Shown one piece after another: positions 1-10,500 of a DNA stretch of 27,033 nucleotides. The position numbers and the translations under genes are program-made. The DNA lies in contig JAULBX010028737.1 in assembly GCA_032358255.1 (NCBI GenBank), forward strand, positions 1 through 27,033, read 5' to 3'. Position 1 is the stretch's first letter; the number at the start of each line of letters is the position of its first letter. The DNA comes from Heterotrichella gracilis (taxonomy: Eukaryota; Sar; Xanthophyceae; Tribonematales; Xanthonemataceae). Below the pieces are notes generated by a model. The model saw only the letters and a list, made by a program, of their open reading frames with translations. It made no database searches and was not told the origin of the DNA.

Positions 1-353
1 GCGCCGCATGTGCAAGACTGACTGCTAATCTGGCTATTTTGCTGGAATGCATGTAACTAACTAACTAACTAACTATTATCCCCCGGTGCAGATGTCAGCA
101 GTGGCAGTCACTTGCGGCCTAATATATGATACTCAAACACCATGCATTTTATTTATGCAACCCACAATTTTAATACACGCACCAGATAAAGCTGGCGCAT
201 TCCACCGTGCGTCCCTATGCCAACCCCACCATCACCCACCTCCCCGCTTTCAACGCAGCCTTAAATGCCATTCCTAAACTCAGCCACACCAACACTGCCA
301 TCGCCATTCACGTGATGGCCACCCCCACAACCTTCAGAACCGCCACTACCCAC
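1..353. other. Intron or flank left of the golgin-like gene
   Basis: No exon can be supported here. It is probably intron after the exon that ends at 354 on the minus strand, because that exon closes with a good donor (AG|GTGGGT) in phase 2 and no acceptor in this stretch continues the frame. A short TAAC microsatellite lies near 57-77. Bases 1-53 resemble 13024-13083, inside an intron of the GT61 gene. The plus-strand open frame at 207-623 is antisense to the exon at 354-539 and is not considered a gene. Confidence 0.4.
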
Positions 354-2156
354 CTTGCGGCATCCGTGGCAGCTGTGAGCGCTTCTTCATACTGCGCCAC
401 TGTTTGCAGCAGGTGGGTGATGACCTCCCCTTCACCTTCATGGGACGGAGGGGCAACCCCCTGCATGACCCCGCCATCGGCATCCGGTGGAGAGGGTCCA
501 TTGGTGGTGGATGCGGCTGTGGCGTTTGCAGCGCGAAGCCTGGGGATGGGGAGGTGTGGTGCTACAGCATTGTCGTATGCCCTTCATTACTCATTATTTT
601 TACAGGAGTGCTCACCTGGCTGAACTACTGGAATGTGTCTAGGACATGAAGATATCGACATTACCATTTAAATATAAAAAACCATTCCAGCGCCACATGG
701 CGGGGTCGCCATTTGAAAATGCAAGGGACAGCACATGCAAGAAACATAACCACAGGCAGAAAACGTGGTAGAAGATACAGGGGAATAAACAGCAATATCG
801 TATTATGCGCATTGCAGCAATTACTAACTAGCCCATCTACTGAGGAGGGAGAACAAACCTTAAACTGATCGCTCTGCCATCTGCCCCACCACCACCATCC
901 ATCCCCACCCACCACCGACCCACCTGTCCTCCAGCGCCTCCACCAGCCCCTGGCGCTCCCCCACCGCCCCCCTCAGCGCCTCCACCTCAGCCTGCGCAGC
1001 CACCAGCAGCACCGCAGATACCCCCTCATCGTCGCTGCGCAGCTTGTCGGCATCTACAAGCATGTCCTGGAGGGTGCTGTCCAGGGCATGCGGGGGCAGG
1101 CCCTGCTGCTCAAGAAGCTGGGAGGGACCAGGGAGGGGTGTTAGTTAGCTGCTCTGTTAGCTAGACCCTGCTTTTTGTGCTGCTGCTAGGTCCTGCTCCT
1201 GCTTTTTGTGCTGCCGCACGATATTACTAGGTCCTGCACCAAAAGTAGTCCTGGCACTAGAACCAGCACAGCTTCTTGGCGCTGTCCACCAGCAGGCGCA
1301 CCAACCTACTAGGGTAGCTAGGGTAACCACGTGCATGCTGCGACGCGGGTCCCTACCTGTCTGAGCGCCGCGTTTGTATCGTGCAGCTCCTGCTTCTCGC
1401 AGGTGTGCTGCTGCACAATGTTGGCCAAGTCCTGGCGCTCAAACCAGCGCAGCTTCTTGGCAGAGTCCACCGGCAGGCGCACGTACTGGCGCTCCGCCTT
1501 TTCTGAGGACTTGTCTGAGGGCGTGGGTGAGCCGGGGGCGGGCTTGTCCATGAGCTTGGTGAAGGCGCTGGGCATCCTGTGGGCAAGGGAGGGGCAGGGT
1601 GGTGGGGCGACTGGATATGGAGGCGATGAGGTGGTGGAGCGTTGATGGTGGTGGGGGGGAGGGAGGAGGGTATTCATGTACTGGAGGTGGTTTGGGCAAG
1701 TGGTTTGCGTGCCAAGTTATGTTTAGGCAGCTGCACCGTTTAAGGTGAGAGGGTGACGTGGTCCCCTGGTGCGGTATTGGCAGACTTGCATTGTGAGGGA
1801 TCTTGTTTGACAGACGACCAGTGTATATGTGCCTGGCACTTGGCCGCTGCTTGAGAAAGACAGGCATGCACTGCAAGTGGGGCATTGGCGCTGGGTGCAT
1901 TCCAACTGAGGCATGAACCGTTACAGTAACTCTACCTGATGGTGGTAGGAAGGGGCATGGGGTTGGGGATCACACGCCTAGGAGAGCGCATGCAGGGATG
2001 GGTGTACAACCAAGTGTGGATGCAAGACGAGTCGTATGCTTACCTCACAGATCCAGCTGCGTCCTTGGCTGCGTCTGACAGGTTGTTCACAGTCCCCTGC
2101 ACGGCCTGCAGCGAGCTGCCTAGCTTGGAGCTCCAAAAGGTGTTCATGTTGTTCAT
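354..2156 (-). CDS. Coiled-coil golgin-like protein, N-terminal part (runs off left edge)
   Basis: Four exons join in phase on the minus strand: 2156-2044, 1576-1357, 1117-924 and 539-354, giving about 200 residues before the gene leaves the window. Each has a consensus GT donor and AG acceptor. The start ATG is at 2156; a second ATG three codons later is possible. Residues 5-37 (beginning NTFWSSKLG) are rich in Ser, Gly and Ala with spaced bulky residues, like the membrane-sensing amphipathic helix at the N-terminus of some golgins. The rest is charged and Glu/Gln/Ala-rich with heptad-like stretches (KQELHDTNAALRQ; AQAEVEALRGAVGERQ), interrupted by a Pro/Ser linker near residues 48-62. Helix plus coiled coil suggests a Golgi tether, but no GRIP or other diagnostic domain is visible, so the family is an inference. 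It is divergent from KIN17. Confidence 0.55.
1173..1302 (-). pseudogene. Decayed partial copy of golgin-like exon 2 inside intron 2
   Basis: Bases 1261-1302 match 1442-1483 in exon 2 of the golgin-like gene at 36 of 42 positions by hand count. Similarity continues weakly leftwards to about 1173 (shared pattern CTCCTGCTT...GTGCTGC...GCAC). The copy has stops and no splice sites, so it is an intronic remnant rather than an alternative exon. Confidence 0.6.
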
Positions 2157-2849
2157 GGTGAGGGGACTTGCTGGGCCCACGCCTCACCCAATCAGCTCAC
2201 AACGCAGATGAAACAGCTCCCACGAAGGAAAATATTGAAGTAGCTAAGGCAACTGCCACCCCAGGCGTGAAACAGTGAGCAAGCACTACTATGAGAGCTG
2301 CAGTGGATGGGATCTGAACCTGAGGGGTACCAGCTTTGGCCCCAACAAACAGCAGGTTCTACTGGGCTTATTTCGAACCACGGTGCACAAGGGAGGCAAG
2401 GTTATGCGTCTGGTACGAGGCGCATGGGCAGGGGCTGCCTGCCACGCTTGATCACCATCTACCACCGTGTCTCACGAGCATGAGGTGCGATTGTACGACC
2501 AGGTGCCCCAACAGGCCATGACTCTTGCTAACGTCAGCGATCTAGACCTGTGCAGTTCGTCTAGAGGAACTTAGCGCGGCTATGTGTCTCGTGCTTGGAG
2601 CAAATGGCGCATTATTTTCGATTTCTCCTTCCAGTAACCCAGCAGACTTCCGAGTACTGCGGAATGCCTATAAACTGAAGATGGGCTCACAAGCAGGGAC
2701 TTCTGAAACGCCAAGTACGTCTTCAAAGCTTGTTTGTTGACTGATCGTGCGCTGCACTTGCACCAACCCCGTACTTTTCGCCCCGACTATCGGTGCCTGA
2801 TTTTGCCTGGTGCACGCATTCCCATCAGTGGGGAAGTAGGCAGAGCAGG
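2157..2849. promoter_or_regulatory. Divergent intergenic region between the golgin-like gene and KIN17
   Basis: About 690 bases separate the two start codons, so this should hold both 5' UTRs and promoters. No TATA box or other element stands out enough to call. The only open frames are short and lack family resemblance. Confidence 0.4.
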
Positions 2850-3636
2850 ATGGGGAAAAACGACTTTCTCACACCAAAAGCGGTACGTTTGCCACGCGTA
2901 CTGCCATCCCAGGTTGTCTTATTAGCGACAGGCCATATGCATGCATATAGCAAAAACCATGGTACTCAACCCCACTACTTTACAGCTTGGTGACTACACG
3001 AGGTGGTCTCGTCAAGTCCCTCCAGTAATTTTACAATACTGAGTTGGATCCCTGAATTAGGACTGTCTCAAACATTGTAAAACCTTGCAGACCCCTCGCA
3101 CAGTCTTCCATGCATATGCATGCATATAGCAAACCAACCCTTATACCAAACCCCGGGCTGCTCATTCCCACAGATTGGCAATCGCATCAAGTCCAAGGGC
3201 CTCCAGAAGCTACGATGGTACTGCCAGATGTGCCAAAAACAGTGCCGAGACGAGAACGGGTTCAAGTGCCACCTGTCATCCGACTCCCACCGGCGACAGA
3301 TGGAGCTGTTTGGCATGAACCCTGACCGGGTGATCGAGGGCTACTCTGAGGAGTTTGAGGAGGAGTTCCTCACCCACCTCAAGCGCTGCCACCCCTCCAG
3401 CAGGTGCGGTGGGTTGTGGGGTTGTGGCGGTGGTGTGGTGGGTTGGCACGGCGTGCACATCCTGTGTTCGCACAAAGCGTTACATGCATTCTACGGGTAG
3501 AGCCGGGATGGTGCTATTTGGCATGAGCTCCTTGTCACGGGATGGAGTGGTACTTGAAGAATAATACATATATATATATATAGATAGATATATATAGATA
3601 TATATGTAAAGTAAATATATATGTGTAAAATAAATG

Positions 3637-3673
<37 letters not shown>

Positions 3674-6217
3674 GTAAAATAAACAAATGATTAAATGGTA
3701 TTTTGCAAGGCCACCTCTTTCAATGCTTCGTGGGCATACAATTCTTGCACCGGCGACAAGAACCACGTGCACATGGACTTCCATTTGTCCTTTTATTAGC
3801 ATAATTCATTGTAATTTCGCCCAAAAAACCTTCACCCAATACATTGTGCGTGCGCTCTTGGCTGCAGGGTGGCCGCCACAGTGGTGTACAACGAGTTCAT
3901 CGCCGACAAGAACCACGTGCACTCAAACGTTAATACGATCGTCCTTTTTACTGCATTGTGCAACATTGACTTCAATTTACCCAAACTTACTGTGCCTGCG
4001 CAAGAACGAACAAGGCACTGTGTTATTCTAAAATCCAATATCCCATCAAAGCCACACAACGAGTCCCTACTGTTTGCAGGGTTGCTGCCACAGTGGTGTA
4101 CAACGAGTTCATCGCCGACAAGAACCACGTGCACATGAACTCCACCAAGTGGTACACGCTCACAGACTTTGTCAAGTACCTGGGCAGGGAGGGAAAGTGC
4201 AAGGTGGACGAGACAGCAAAGGGGTGGTTCATCGCGCTCGTACAAAAGGTAGGGATCACGGGACGCTGGGGGGTACAGTGGGAGGCAAGATGCACCATGG
4301 CTGTCAAATTTGCCATAATCTGCAAGGCTCGGGGGGGGGGAAAGAGTGTGGTGGGGTTTATCAAAGAGTATTTAAGAAGAATTTTGCTGCATCCTCAATC
4401 CTAATTGCAAACACTCAAAATCACCTTGAATGTGTTCCTGTTAGGGGTGTGCACATGCCTACGCTCCCCCTGTCCTTTAAGCGCCAAACCCTACACCCTA
4501 CACTAGATCCTCCTCCCTGGGGCACCAAACCCTGAACTCTAAACCTGCCCTGCCCTGCCCTCATTCTTCAGGACCCTCTGAAGGACATTGGCGACGAGAA
4601 GCGCGTGAAGCGTGAGCGGGCGGAGGTGGACGAGGAGACGCGGCGGCAGCGGGAGGTGGCGGCGCAGGTGGAGCGCGCGCAGAAGCAGGTGGGGAGGTGG
4701 CAGTGCATGTTAAGGCGCAAATGGAAGCGGAGGGATTGGGGTGTGCGGTACCAAAACAAAGGCATTCTAGCATCACAATGTATGCGACTTATCGCAATAA
4801 ATAACTTCGCATTATCTATGAATACAGTAATTGATCATACTGATAAATCGGATGATTTGTGAAAAAATGAGTGATTAATCATACTGATAAATCAGGTAAT
4901 CAGAAATCATACTAATTAGTCAATACATCCCTCTGTTATAGCAGAGTGGGAGCATGCACCAATGACCGCAGACCGTCAACTCTAAATCCAAATCTGCCTG
5001 CACACCTCCACCCATGTGCACCACACCAGAGTGTGTCAATGCCCACCCTGTTCCCACCCATTGTTTGGGACCTGACCTTCACCATTAGATGCAATACCCA
5101 CCACCACCACCCACCCACAACCATAACCACCACCATAACCACCCACCACCATCCTTGCAGGCGCGTGTGGGTGAGGAGGGGGATGAACCCGCGGCACCAC
5201 GGGTGGGGGGTGAGCTGCAGCGGGACGAGGCGGAGGGGCCGCTGCGCATAGCAATGGGGGGTGGGGCTGCGGCGGCTGGCGGGGACAGTGGGGGAGTGGG
5301 GGGCGACGGGGGGAGGGCCCGCGTGCTTCCACCTGTGGCTGTGTTCAGCGACGAGGGGGGGAAGGGGCGGGTGGGGTCATCGGCCGGGTGAGTGGGGTGT
5401 GTGTGTGTGTGGTGGGTATGTGTGTGTGCGGGGGGCGTTGGCGGTGTTGTGCTGCGCATGTTTTGAGGGTGTGGTTGAGTGCCATCAACTACATGTTGGC
5501 ACTTGGCTGATGGAGAAGCAACATAATTGTCTTGGTTGGTGCATGCTCATGATGTTGCTGTGTCACCCACTGATGAAACTGTCCATGACTGTGCATGCAA
5601 CCTTGATGCTGCAGTGTCGCATGCAGCATGGACCTTGCAATGTTACGCCTGAACGTTCCTGCATTGTCTCCCTTCTCCATTTCCCCTTACCCCCTTGCCC
5701 AGTAAAGCTAAGCCCTCACCTATAAACCTAAAACCCTAACTCACGTCGCAGGGCCGGACCCTCCAAGGGGAAAAGCAAGATGGAGGAGATCATGGAAAGG
5801 GAGCGAGGGGCGGCGGCGCGCAAGGCGGCCCACAACCCCCCCCCACCCCCCACCCCTACCGCAGACAACTGGCTGCTGGAGGGTATTGTGGTGAAGCTGG
5901 TCAGTAAGGAGCTGCGGGAGGCGGGGTACTACAAGAAAAAGGGGGTGATTATCAAGGTGTTGAATAAATATGTAGGGGAGGTGAAGATGTTGGACAGTGG
6001 GGATGTATTGCGGGTGGATCAGGCGCATTTGGAGACGGTGCTGCCGCAGGTGGGGGGGGCGGTGGTGGTGGTGGGTGGGGGGCACCGGGGCACCAGGGGG
6101 GTGCTGCAGGAGGTGGAGGAGGGGAAGTTTCAGGCACGGGTGCGGCTGCAAGGGGGAGCGCTGGATGGCAAGGCGGTGTGGTTTGAGTATGAGGATATTT
6201 GCAAGTTGCATCGATAG
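2850..6217 (+). CDS. KIN17: KIN17 DNA/RNA-binding zinc-finger protein
   Basis: Six exons join in phase: 2850-2882, 3174-3403, 4080-4248, 4572-4688, 5161-5387 and 5752-6217 (413 residues; family members are about 390-410). The start MGKNDFLTPKA is the typical KIN17 N-terminus. A C2H2 finger follows in the segment WYCQMCQKQC, with likely ligands C28, C31, H44 and H50. Next come the conserved winged-helix region (RVAATVVYNEFIADKNHVH; KWYTLTDFVKYLG; about residues 55-145), a charged helix rich in Arg and Glu (to 183), a low-complexity Gly/Ala linker (184-258), and the C-terminal tandem SH3-like/KOW module from about 297, ending EYEDICKLHR. The family acts in the nucleus, binding curved DNA and RNA, with roles in DNA replication/repair and the spliceosome. 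Intron 2 holds AT microsatellites and two extra copies of exon 3 sequence. No frame damage is seen. Confidence 0.93.
3545..3680. repeat. TA-rich microsatellite in KIN17 intron 2
   Basis: Runs of alternating TA with GATA and GTAAAATAAA interruptions fill this stretch. The Tyr/Ile-rich minus-strand reading frames over it are artefacts of the repeat. Confidence 0.9.
3749..3781 (+). pseudogene. Decayed partial copy of KIN17 exon 3 (copy 1)
   Basis: The run GGCGACAAGAACCACGTGCA, followed by a diverged match to the next bases of exon 3 (around 4115-4145), places a fragment of that exon deep in intron 2. It lacks the acceptor and exon start. The downstream text (TGTCCTTTTATT) resembles the sequence after copy 2 (CGTCCTTTTTACT), so the duplicated unit probably included some intron. 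Confidence 0.7.
3868..3922 (+). pseudogene. Near-perfect partial copy of KIN17 exon 3 with acceptor (copy 2)
   Basis: These 55 bases match the true exon 3 start (4080-4134) at 53 positions by hand count, and are preceded by an intact acceptor (GGCTGCAG). The copy encodes the start of the winged-helix segment in the right phase for exon 2, but similarity ends before the rest of the exon and no matching donor follows. Splicing into it would therefore replace the conserved domain with unrelated residues. Confidence 0.85.
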
Positions 6218-7592
6218 GAGTGAAACATGGAGGAACGACTTTGCATGCGCATGATATTTTCTAAAATATGGATGTCGGTAATAGTTGCCGTTTTGGGTAT
6301 GGGGACATACAAGTTGAACCGACAGGGGTGGCGTGAATGCACCCAGCAAATATGCAACCTGTCCAGGCCTTTTGCGCCTTTTGGCTCACTTCCACTATGC
6401 TTTGCGCATTCCCTTGCTTCAAAATTTCCCCTTCTTAATTCAGGAGGCCCTATATATGTAGAGCCTAAGCATTGCTGACTGAATCCCTCGTTGTTGTTGG
6501 TTTCTCCCGCTTTTTTCTGACATGGCACGTTGGGGCGCATGCGACCATAGCCGCTAGTGTGAGGTTCACAACCACGCATGCAAGCAGTGCATAGCAAAAG
6601 CCGTATGAAGCTGCCAACTTGAAGGAAGCAATCATGCTGGGCACTTTGTAAATGCATGTGCGATCTCGTCGACGATCAACTTGAAGAGTATCCACTGTAA
6701 ATTGTTTCCTGGGGCCCCGGGGAACAAGGGCCTGTCACTGTTGGACCAGGCCTTGATTCGTCTTCCAAAACATTGTACAACATGTTGTCAACACACACAA
6801 TTGCCCTCCACTTTAGTAGACGATCGCCGGCATTGACACAGCGCGTGCGCGCCGCATGGCATGTATTTCAATATTCAGTACTGCTTAGTTACACAAAAGA
6901 GTCAGCTTGTTAAATAGCCGTACTGATACAACAATTGTAGAAATATGCCAAATTGGATCACCGGAATCCTTCTCCTATTAAGGAGTGGCAGAACCTGAGC
7001 AACTACAAAACTCAACACATAAACATAAAATGTGCCATTGGCAAGCAACACGCCGTGGGGCGGCAGCGCCGGGCATAACAACACACAAAGGGCCTGCACT
7101 CCATAGAAGGGCACGTTGTAGCATTGCCCATAAACATGCCCAATGGTTTTCCAATTGCCAGCACACACGTGGAAGCAATGGCCCATTGCGGCAACTCCAA
7201 ACCAGCAACAAGTAGACAACCTCAGCCCTGAGTATAAACGCAATGCGCCCACGCCATGGTTGCAGCATTGACTAGATCTTGATGCAAGCGTTGACGGCTG
7301 AATTCCCACTGCAGTGTGCGTTTTCAAGCTGGTCCCCGGGAAGGCTAAATAACTGTGAGTAAACCATCCCCACTTGACAAACTACCACCCCGGGGTTTGA
7401 CGGCCAACAGCTGACAAAGTGGGGATGCGGCCTTGTTAGCAGAGTACAACAAAAAGTGGTGTGTTCAAAATCCAGGGGTGTGCTAAAATACCGGGGTGTA
7501 TTAAAAACCAGAGTGTGTTCAAAACCGGACGGGACTTCTTGTGGGGGTAGAGTGGAAGCCTGCAATACACCTCCTTCAGGCAGCAGCCGCCA
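6218..7592. other. Convergent intergenic region, KIN17 to four-helix gene
   Basis: This stretch contains both 3' UTRs. TGTAA-type poly(A) candidates occur near 6645 and 6696 but are not decisive. A minus-strand frame at 6902-7327 (141 codons, no ATG at its start) has hydrophobic stretches and could be a relic of a membrane-protein exon. I cannot connect it to a gene. A short minisatellite lies at 7457-7529. Confidence 0.4.
7457..7529. repeat. Short degenerate minisatellite (unit about 20 bp)
   Basis: Four imperfect units of the form GTGTRYTMAAAAYMCSGG follow one another (GTGTTCAAAATCCAGG, GTGTGCTAAAATACCGG, GTGTATTAAAAACCAG, GTGTGTTCAAAACCGG). Confidence 0.7.
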
Positions 7593-9469
7593 CTACACCT
7601 TGGCCATTGCGCCGTATGGGTTCTGTGCATCTGATGCTGCGCCGTGTGTAGAGGGGGGCTTCACGTCCTCGCCATACTGCATTGGGGGCTCAGTCTCGGG
7701 GCCCTTCCTCAGCATCTGCAGGAAGCCAGCCACAGATGCCAGCCACTGGATGACTGCCAGGCTGAACTGGGTCCAGGCCATGGCCCACACAGCGTACCGC
7801 GAGCTATGTCCCGGGAGGGTATACCATCCCCATACCTGCAGAAAAGACATGTTGTAAAGCAGGGCAGTGCGCAACCTCGCACTGGCACAGGTGCAGAGTG
7901 GAAAGCAAGGCCGCCACTGCGGTGCAGGTTTCTCATTCTGGCTCTGCCCGGGTCATGTCAAGGCCATTTCATGTCAAGGGCTAATTTTGTCGTTTCGCTA
8001 ATAATCGTTTAGTAATACAATATATTGTAATATTATAAATGATCCCGTGGAATATGGCATGCCATGATGGAAGGGTCCCGGAACAAAGCAGCTGTGAAAT
8101 TGTCTTATCCTTGGCACTGGGATAAATTCAAGAAGAAAATGTCAAGAACAGTTGCATATAGCAAACCTCACCGAGTCAGCATCCCTTGCACTGTCCATGA
8201 GCACATCCGCGCCAATGCCCCAGTTGACAGCTTGCAGGGAAGAGAATATGAACACCATCACGCACCAGGCTGCTCCACATGGCAGGACCTGCAGCAAAGT
8301 GGGGATCTTTGATTAGCCTGCTTAAAGGGCTTGATCAAATCCATGATGGAGATACGCGCAGTCACATATGTGTATGGACCAGACTACTGAGTGACATGGA
8401 TGTGGATGGGTACAGGTAAATTCAGGGGGTAGACTTAGCCCTGCCATATTTTCCATAGATATTTGCTTGCATTTGGGCAACACAAATTCTGGCAAGGATG
8501 GTTATTAACGCTGAATAAGAGCAACTGCAGGTTTCCACCAATGTGGACCTTCTGTGCACAAGATACCGCACCGCAGATAGGAGTGTCCCCAGAGCAAAGA
8601 AGATGCCAAAGCCCGCAATTGCGTAGGTGTAGTTGCACAGCGTGTCGGTGTTCTGGATGAATGTGCCATTGATGTACAACCCCGAGCCGATTGACACCGC
8701 TGGGTACACATCATTCAGGTGAAGGTTGTTGATGCCTGACAGGCACTGGGCGTCCACAGTGGTTTCAGTGGTGTTCCATATTGGGGGCCGCTCTGGGCCT
8801 GTGAAGCTTTGGCCCTTCAGGTCTGCTGCCACCACGATGAAGGTGATGATAGCGAGGATGGTCTGCAGCAAGGGGTGAGTGCAGTGAGGGTGTGGTTATG
8901 CTAGGTAGCTTTTTTAGGGTAGGGTTTGGGTTTGGGTTTTAGGGTTTAGGGCCCACGTACCCCACAGTATGTGTCGTAGATACGGTAAGATACGTTCTGC
9001 TGAGTTGGGTTTCGAACACAGCTAGCTATATCACGTGATAGTCTAGTCAGCTAGCTGGCTGGACAACGTCACATGTGCACGCCGGTGGCGACAAACTGGC
9101 ACCAGTCCCAACAAGGTCCCCTATAAGAACGCCAGAAGTTGCATGCCACGGTTGGCGGAAGAAGCACAACAGTCACGAGGGTTGTGTTTGGAGGAAAAGC
9201 GCGGTTCCGATGCCCTGGCGCCCGGCATGCCAGTTCATGCCATATGGCATATATAGCAAAGGTTTGCCAAATGAACGTTTTACGTATCCGCTGACCCAAT
9301 ATTGTTGGTCACGGTATTTGTGTCAAGCAGTGGCTGTACACACATCAATGCCCACGGAACCGGCGGAGCATGCATGCACCTCGATGCGTGCGCACTGTGC
9401 AATGCCACCCACCAGTAAAATGGAGGTCAGGACCACAACGCCCTGAAGCTTGCCGACCTTTGGAGCCAT
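7593..9469 (-). CDS. Four-transmembrane membrane glycoprotein, family not recognised
   Basis: Four exons join in phase 0: 9469-9413, 8862-8572, 8288-8172 and 7835-7593 (235 residues with stop). The first intron splits the first helix; the join restores a continuous hydrophobic run at about residues 9-33, which supports the model. Predicted helices are at about 9-33, 99-116, 121-147 and 169-195. The first loop (34-98) carries N-glycosylation sequons at N49, N84 and N96 and cysteines at 59 and 95, so it probably faces the lumen or outside, leaving the short N-terminus and a Pro-rich 40-residue tail in the cytosol. The topology resembles MARVEL, claudin-like and other tetraspan proteins, but no signature motif was recognised. 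The exon 2 donor (GCG|GTGCGG) is weak and was chosen because it keeps the frame. Confidence 0.7.
8914..8951 (-). repeat. Telomere-like TTTAGGG tract in four-helix gene intron 1
   Basis: Degenerate tandem TTTAGGG/TTTGGG units on the plus strand read CCCTAAA on the coding strand of the host gene. Confidence 0.85.
9029..9040. repeat. Palindrome TATCACGTGATA in intron 1
   Basis: A perfect 12-bp palindrome with a central CACGTG lies in the first intron of the four-helix gene. AGCTAGCT occurs on both sides (at about 9020 and 9049), making a nested inverted structure. CACGTG is a common bHLH/bZIP site, but no role is shown. Confidence 0.5.
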
Positions 9470-10036
9470 TGCGGTTCTATATGGGTGCGGCTGGAGCTTT
9501 CACCCACCCGCGGGACGAGCACGATGTTGCGTGTGGGTTAACAACGATGGTGTTGAAGCCGGCAGTTGAAGCAATTGGACAAGTAGTGAGAGCAGTTGCA
9601 GGTGGAACAGTTGTGTAACGTGTTCAAGAAACAGTAGGAGCTTGTCAAATATAGGTTGTCCACAACAAACGGGAGGTGGAGTCCGGGCTTGACGAACCAC
9701 AGAATCCCACAAAATCGTCGCGCAAGCTCCATGTGCACAGCATGTGCATTTGTGCGATGGCGACAAATACAGGCTCATTGATTTCAAATCCCCGCAGATT
9801 TTCAAATCAAATCGTAGCAGATTCGCCGGCGGTCCCAGTTGGCTCAGCCCGATAGTCCCAACTTGGCTGCAGTCGGTTGAAAGCAACCAAAGAAAGGGAA
9901 CGCACAAGGCGGAGGTGATATGGTCTAGGTGCACAAGCACACCAAAAGGGCACTGCAAAAGGCAAGCCTTGTACTGCAGAACTGGTGGTGTGCATCTGTA
10001 CCCTAAGGGTGTTCCTTCTGCGCTTGCCCACGTCAG
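9470..10036. other. Intergenic region upstream of the four-helix gene
   Basis: This should include the promoter of the minus-strand four-helix gene. Long frames are open on both strands (9500-10042 minus, 9744-10265 plus), but they overlap each other, start without supported signals and show no family pattern. A stretch rich in CAACTG/CAGTTG words lies near 9550-9615. Nothing can be called. Confidence 0.35.
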
Positions 10037-10265
10037 GGTCATACAGTTACAGCTGGTTGAGGGGAATAGGGTACAGGGGTTTCAGTTCAGAGTAATGCTG
10101 CAGCAGCACCAGTCAGTGGCGGAGTCCCCCCTCCTGTGTGCGCACCTGCAGGCTGTTCACCACGTGCAACAGCTGGCGCCCATGTGCTTGAACACCAGGG
10201 GTACCAGGCCGGATGATGCGAGGGACAGTGAAAGTATCTCGGGGAGGAACTTCATAAGGGGTTGA
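10037..10265 (+). CDS. Possible 5' exon of the nuclease-like gene (uncertain)
   Basis: After an acceptor-like CCCACGTCAG the frame is open for 75 codons (VIQLQLVEGNRVQGF...), with plausible composition. No donor in this frame gives the phase needed to join the exon at 10501, so either the boundary lies elsewhere or this is not part of the gene. Confidence 0.2.
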
Positions 10266-10500
10266 TAGCAGGGATGCTGGTGTGAATGCGGGGTGGCGCC
10301 ATAGGGCCCCGGGGTGGGTGGTAATATCACAATACTTGCCTGGTTTAACCTAAAATTTCAAACGATAATTCTACATGCACGTAATATTCGATGAAAACTG
10401 CTTTTTCTACTATAGTATACCTGGTATGGTTTTTCAAAGTCCTTTCCTAAACAGTCGGACCCATGCAAGCTTAGTAATATCACTAAACCCTCGACTGCAG

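Noticed and set aside
207-623. 138-codon plus-strand open frame
   Set aside because: Antisense to the golgin-like exon at 354-539, whose splice phases fit on the minus strand; the plus frame shows no family pattern.
3480-3802. Tyr/Ile-rich minus-strand frames
   Set aside because: Generated by the TA microsatellite in KIN17 intron 2.
5741-6349. 202-codon minus-strand open frame
   Set aside because: Antisense to the last KIN17 exon; openness comes from GC-rich codon bias.
6902-7327. 141-codon hydrophobic minus-strand frame as a gene
   Set aside because: No ATG at its start, no joinable exons and no recognised family; mentioned only within the intergenic entry.
9500-10042. 180-codon minus-strand open frame
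   Set aside because: Overlaps an open frame on the other strand, has no splice or family support, and reads as low-information Leu/Cys-rich sequence.
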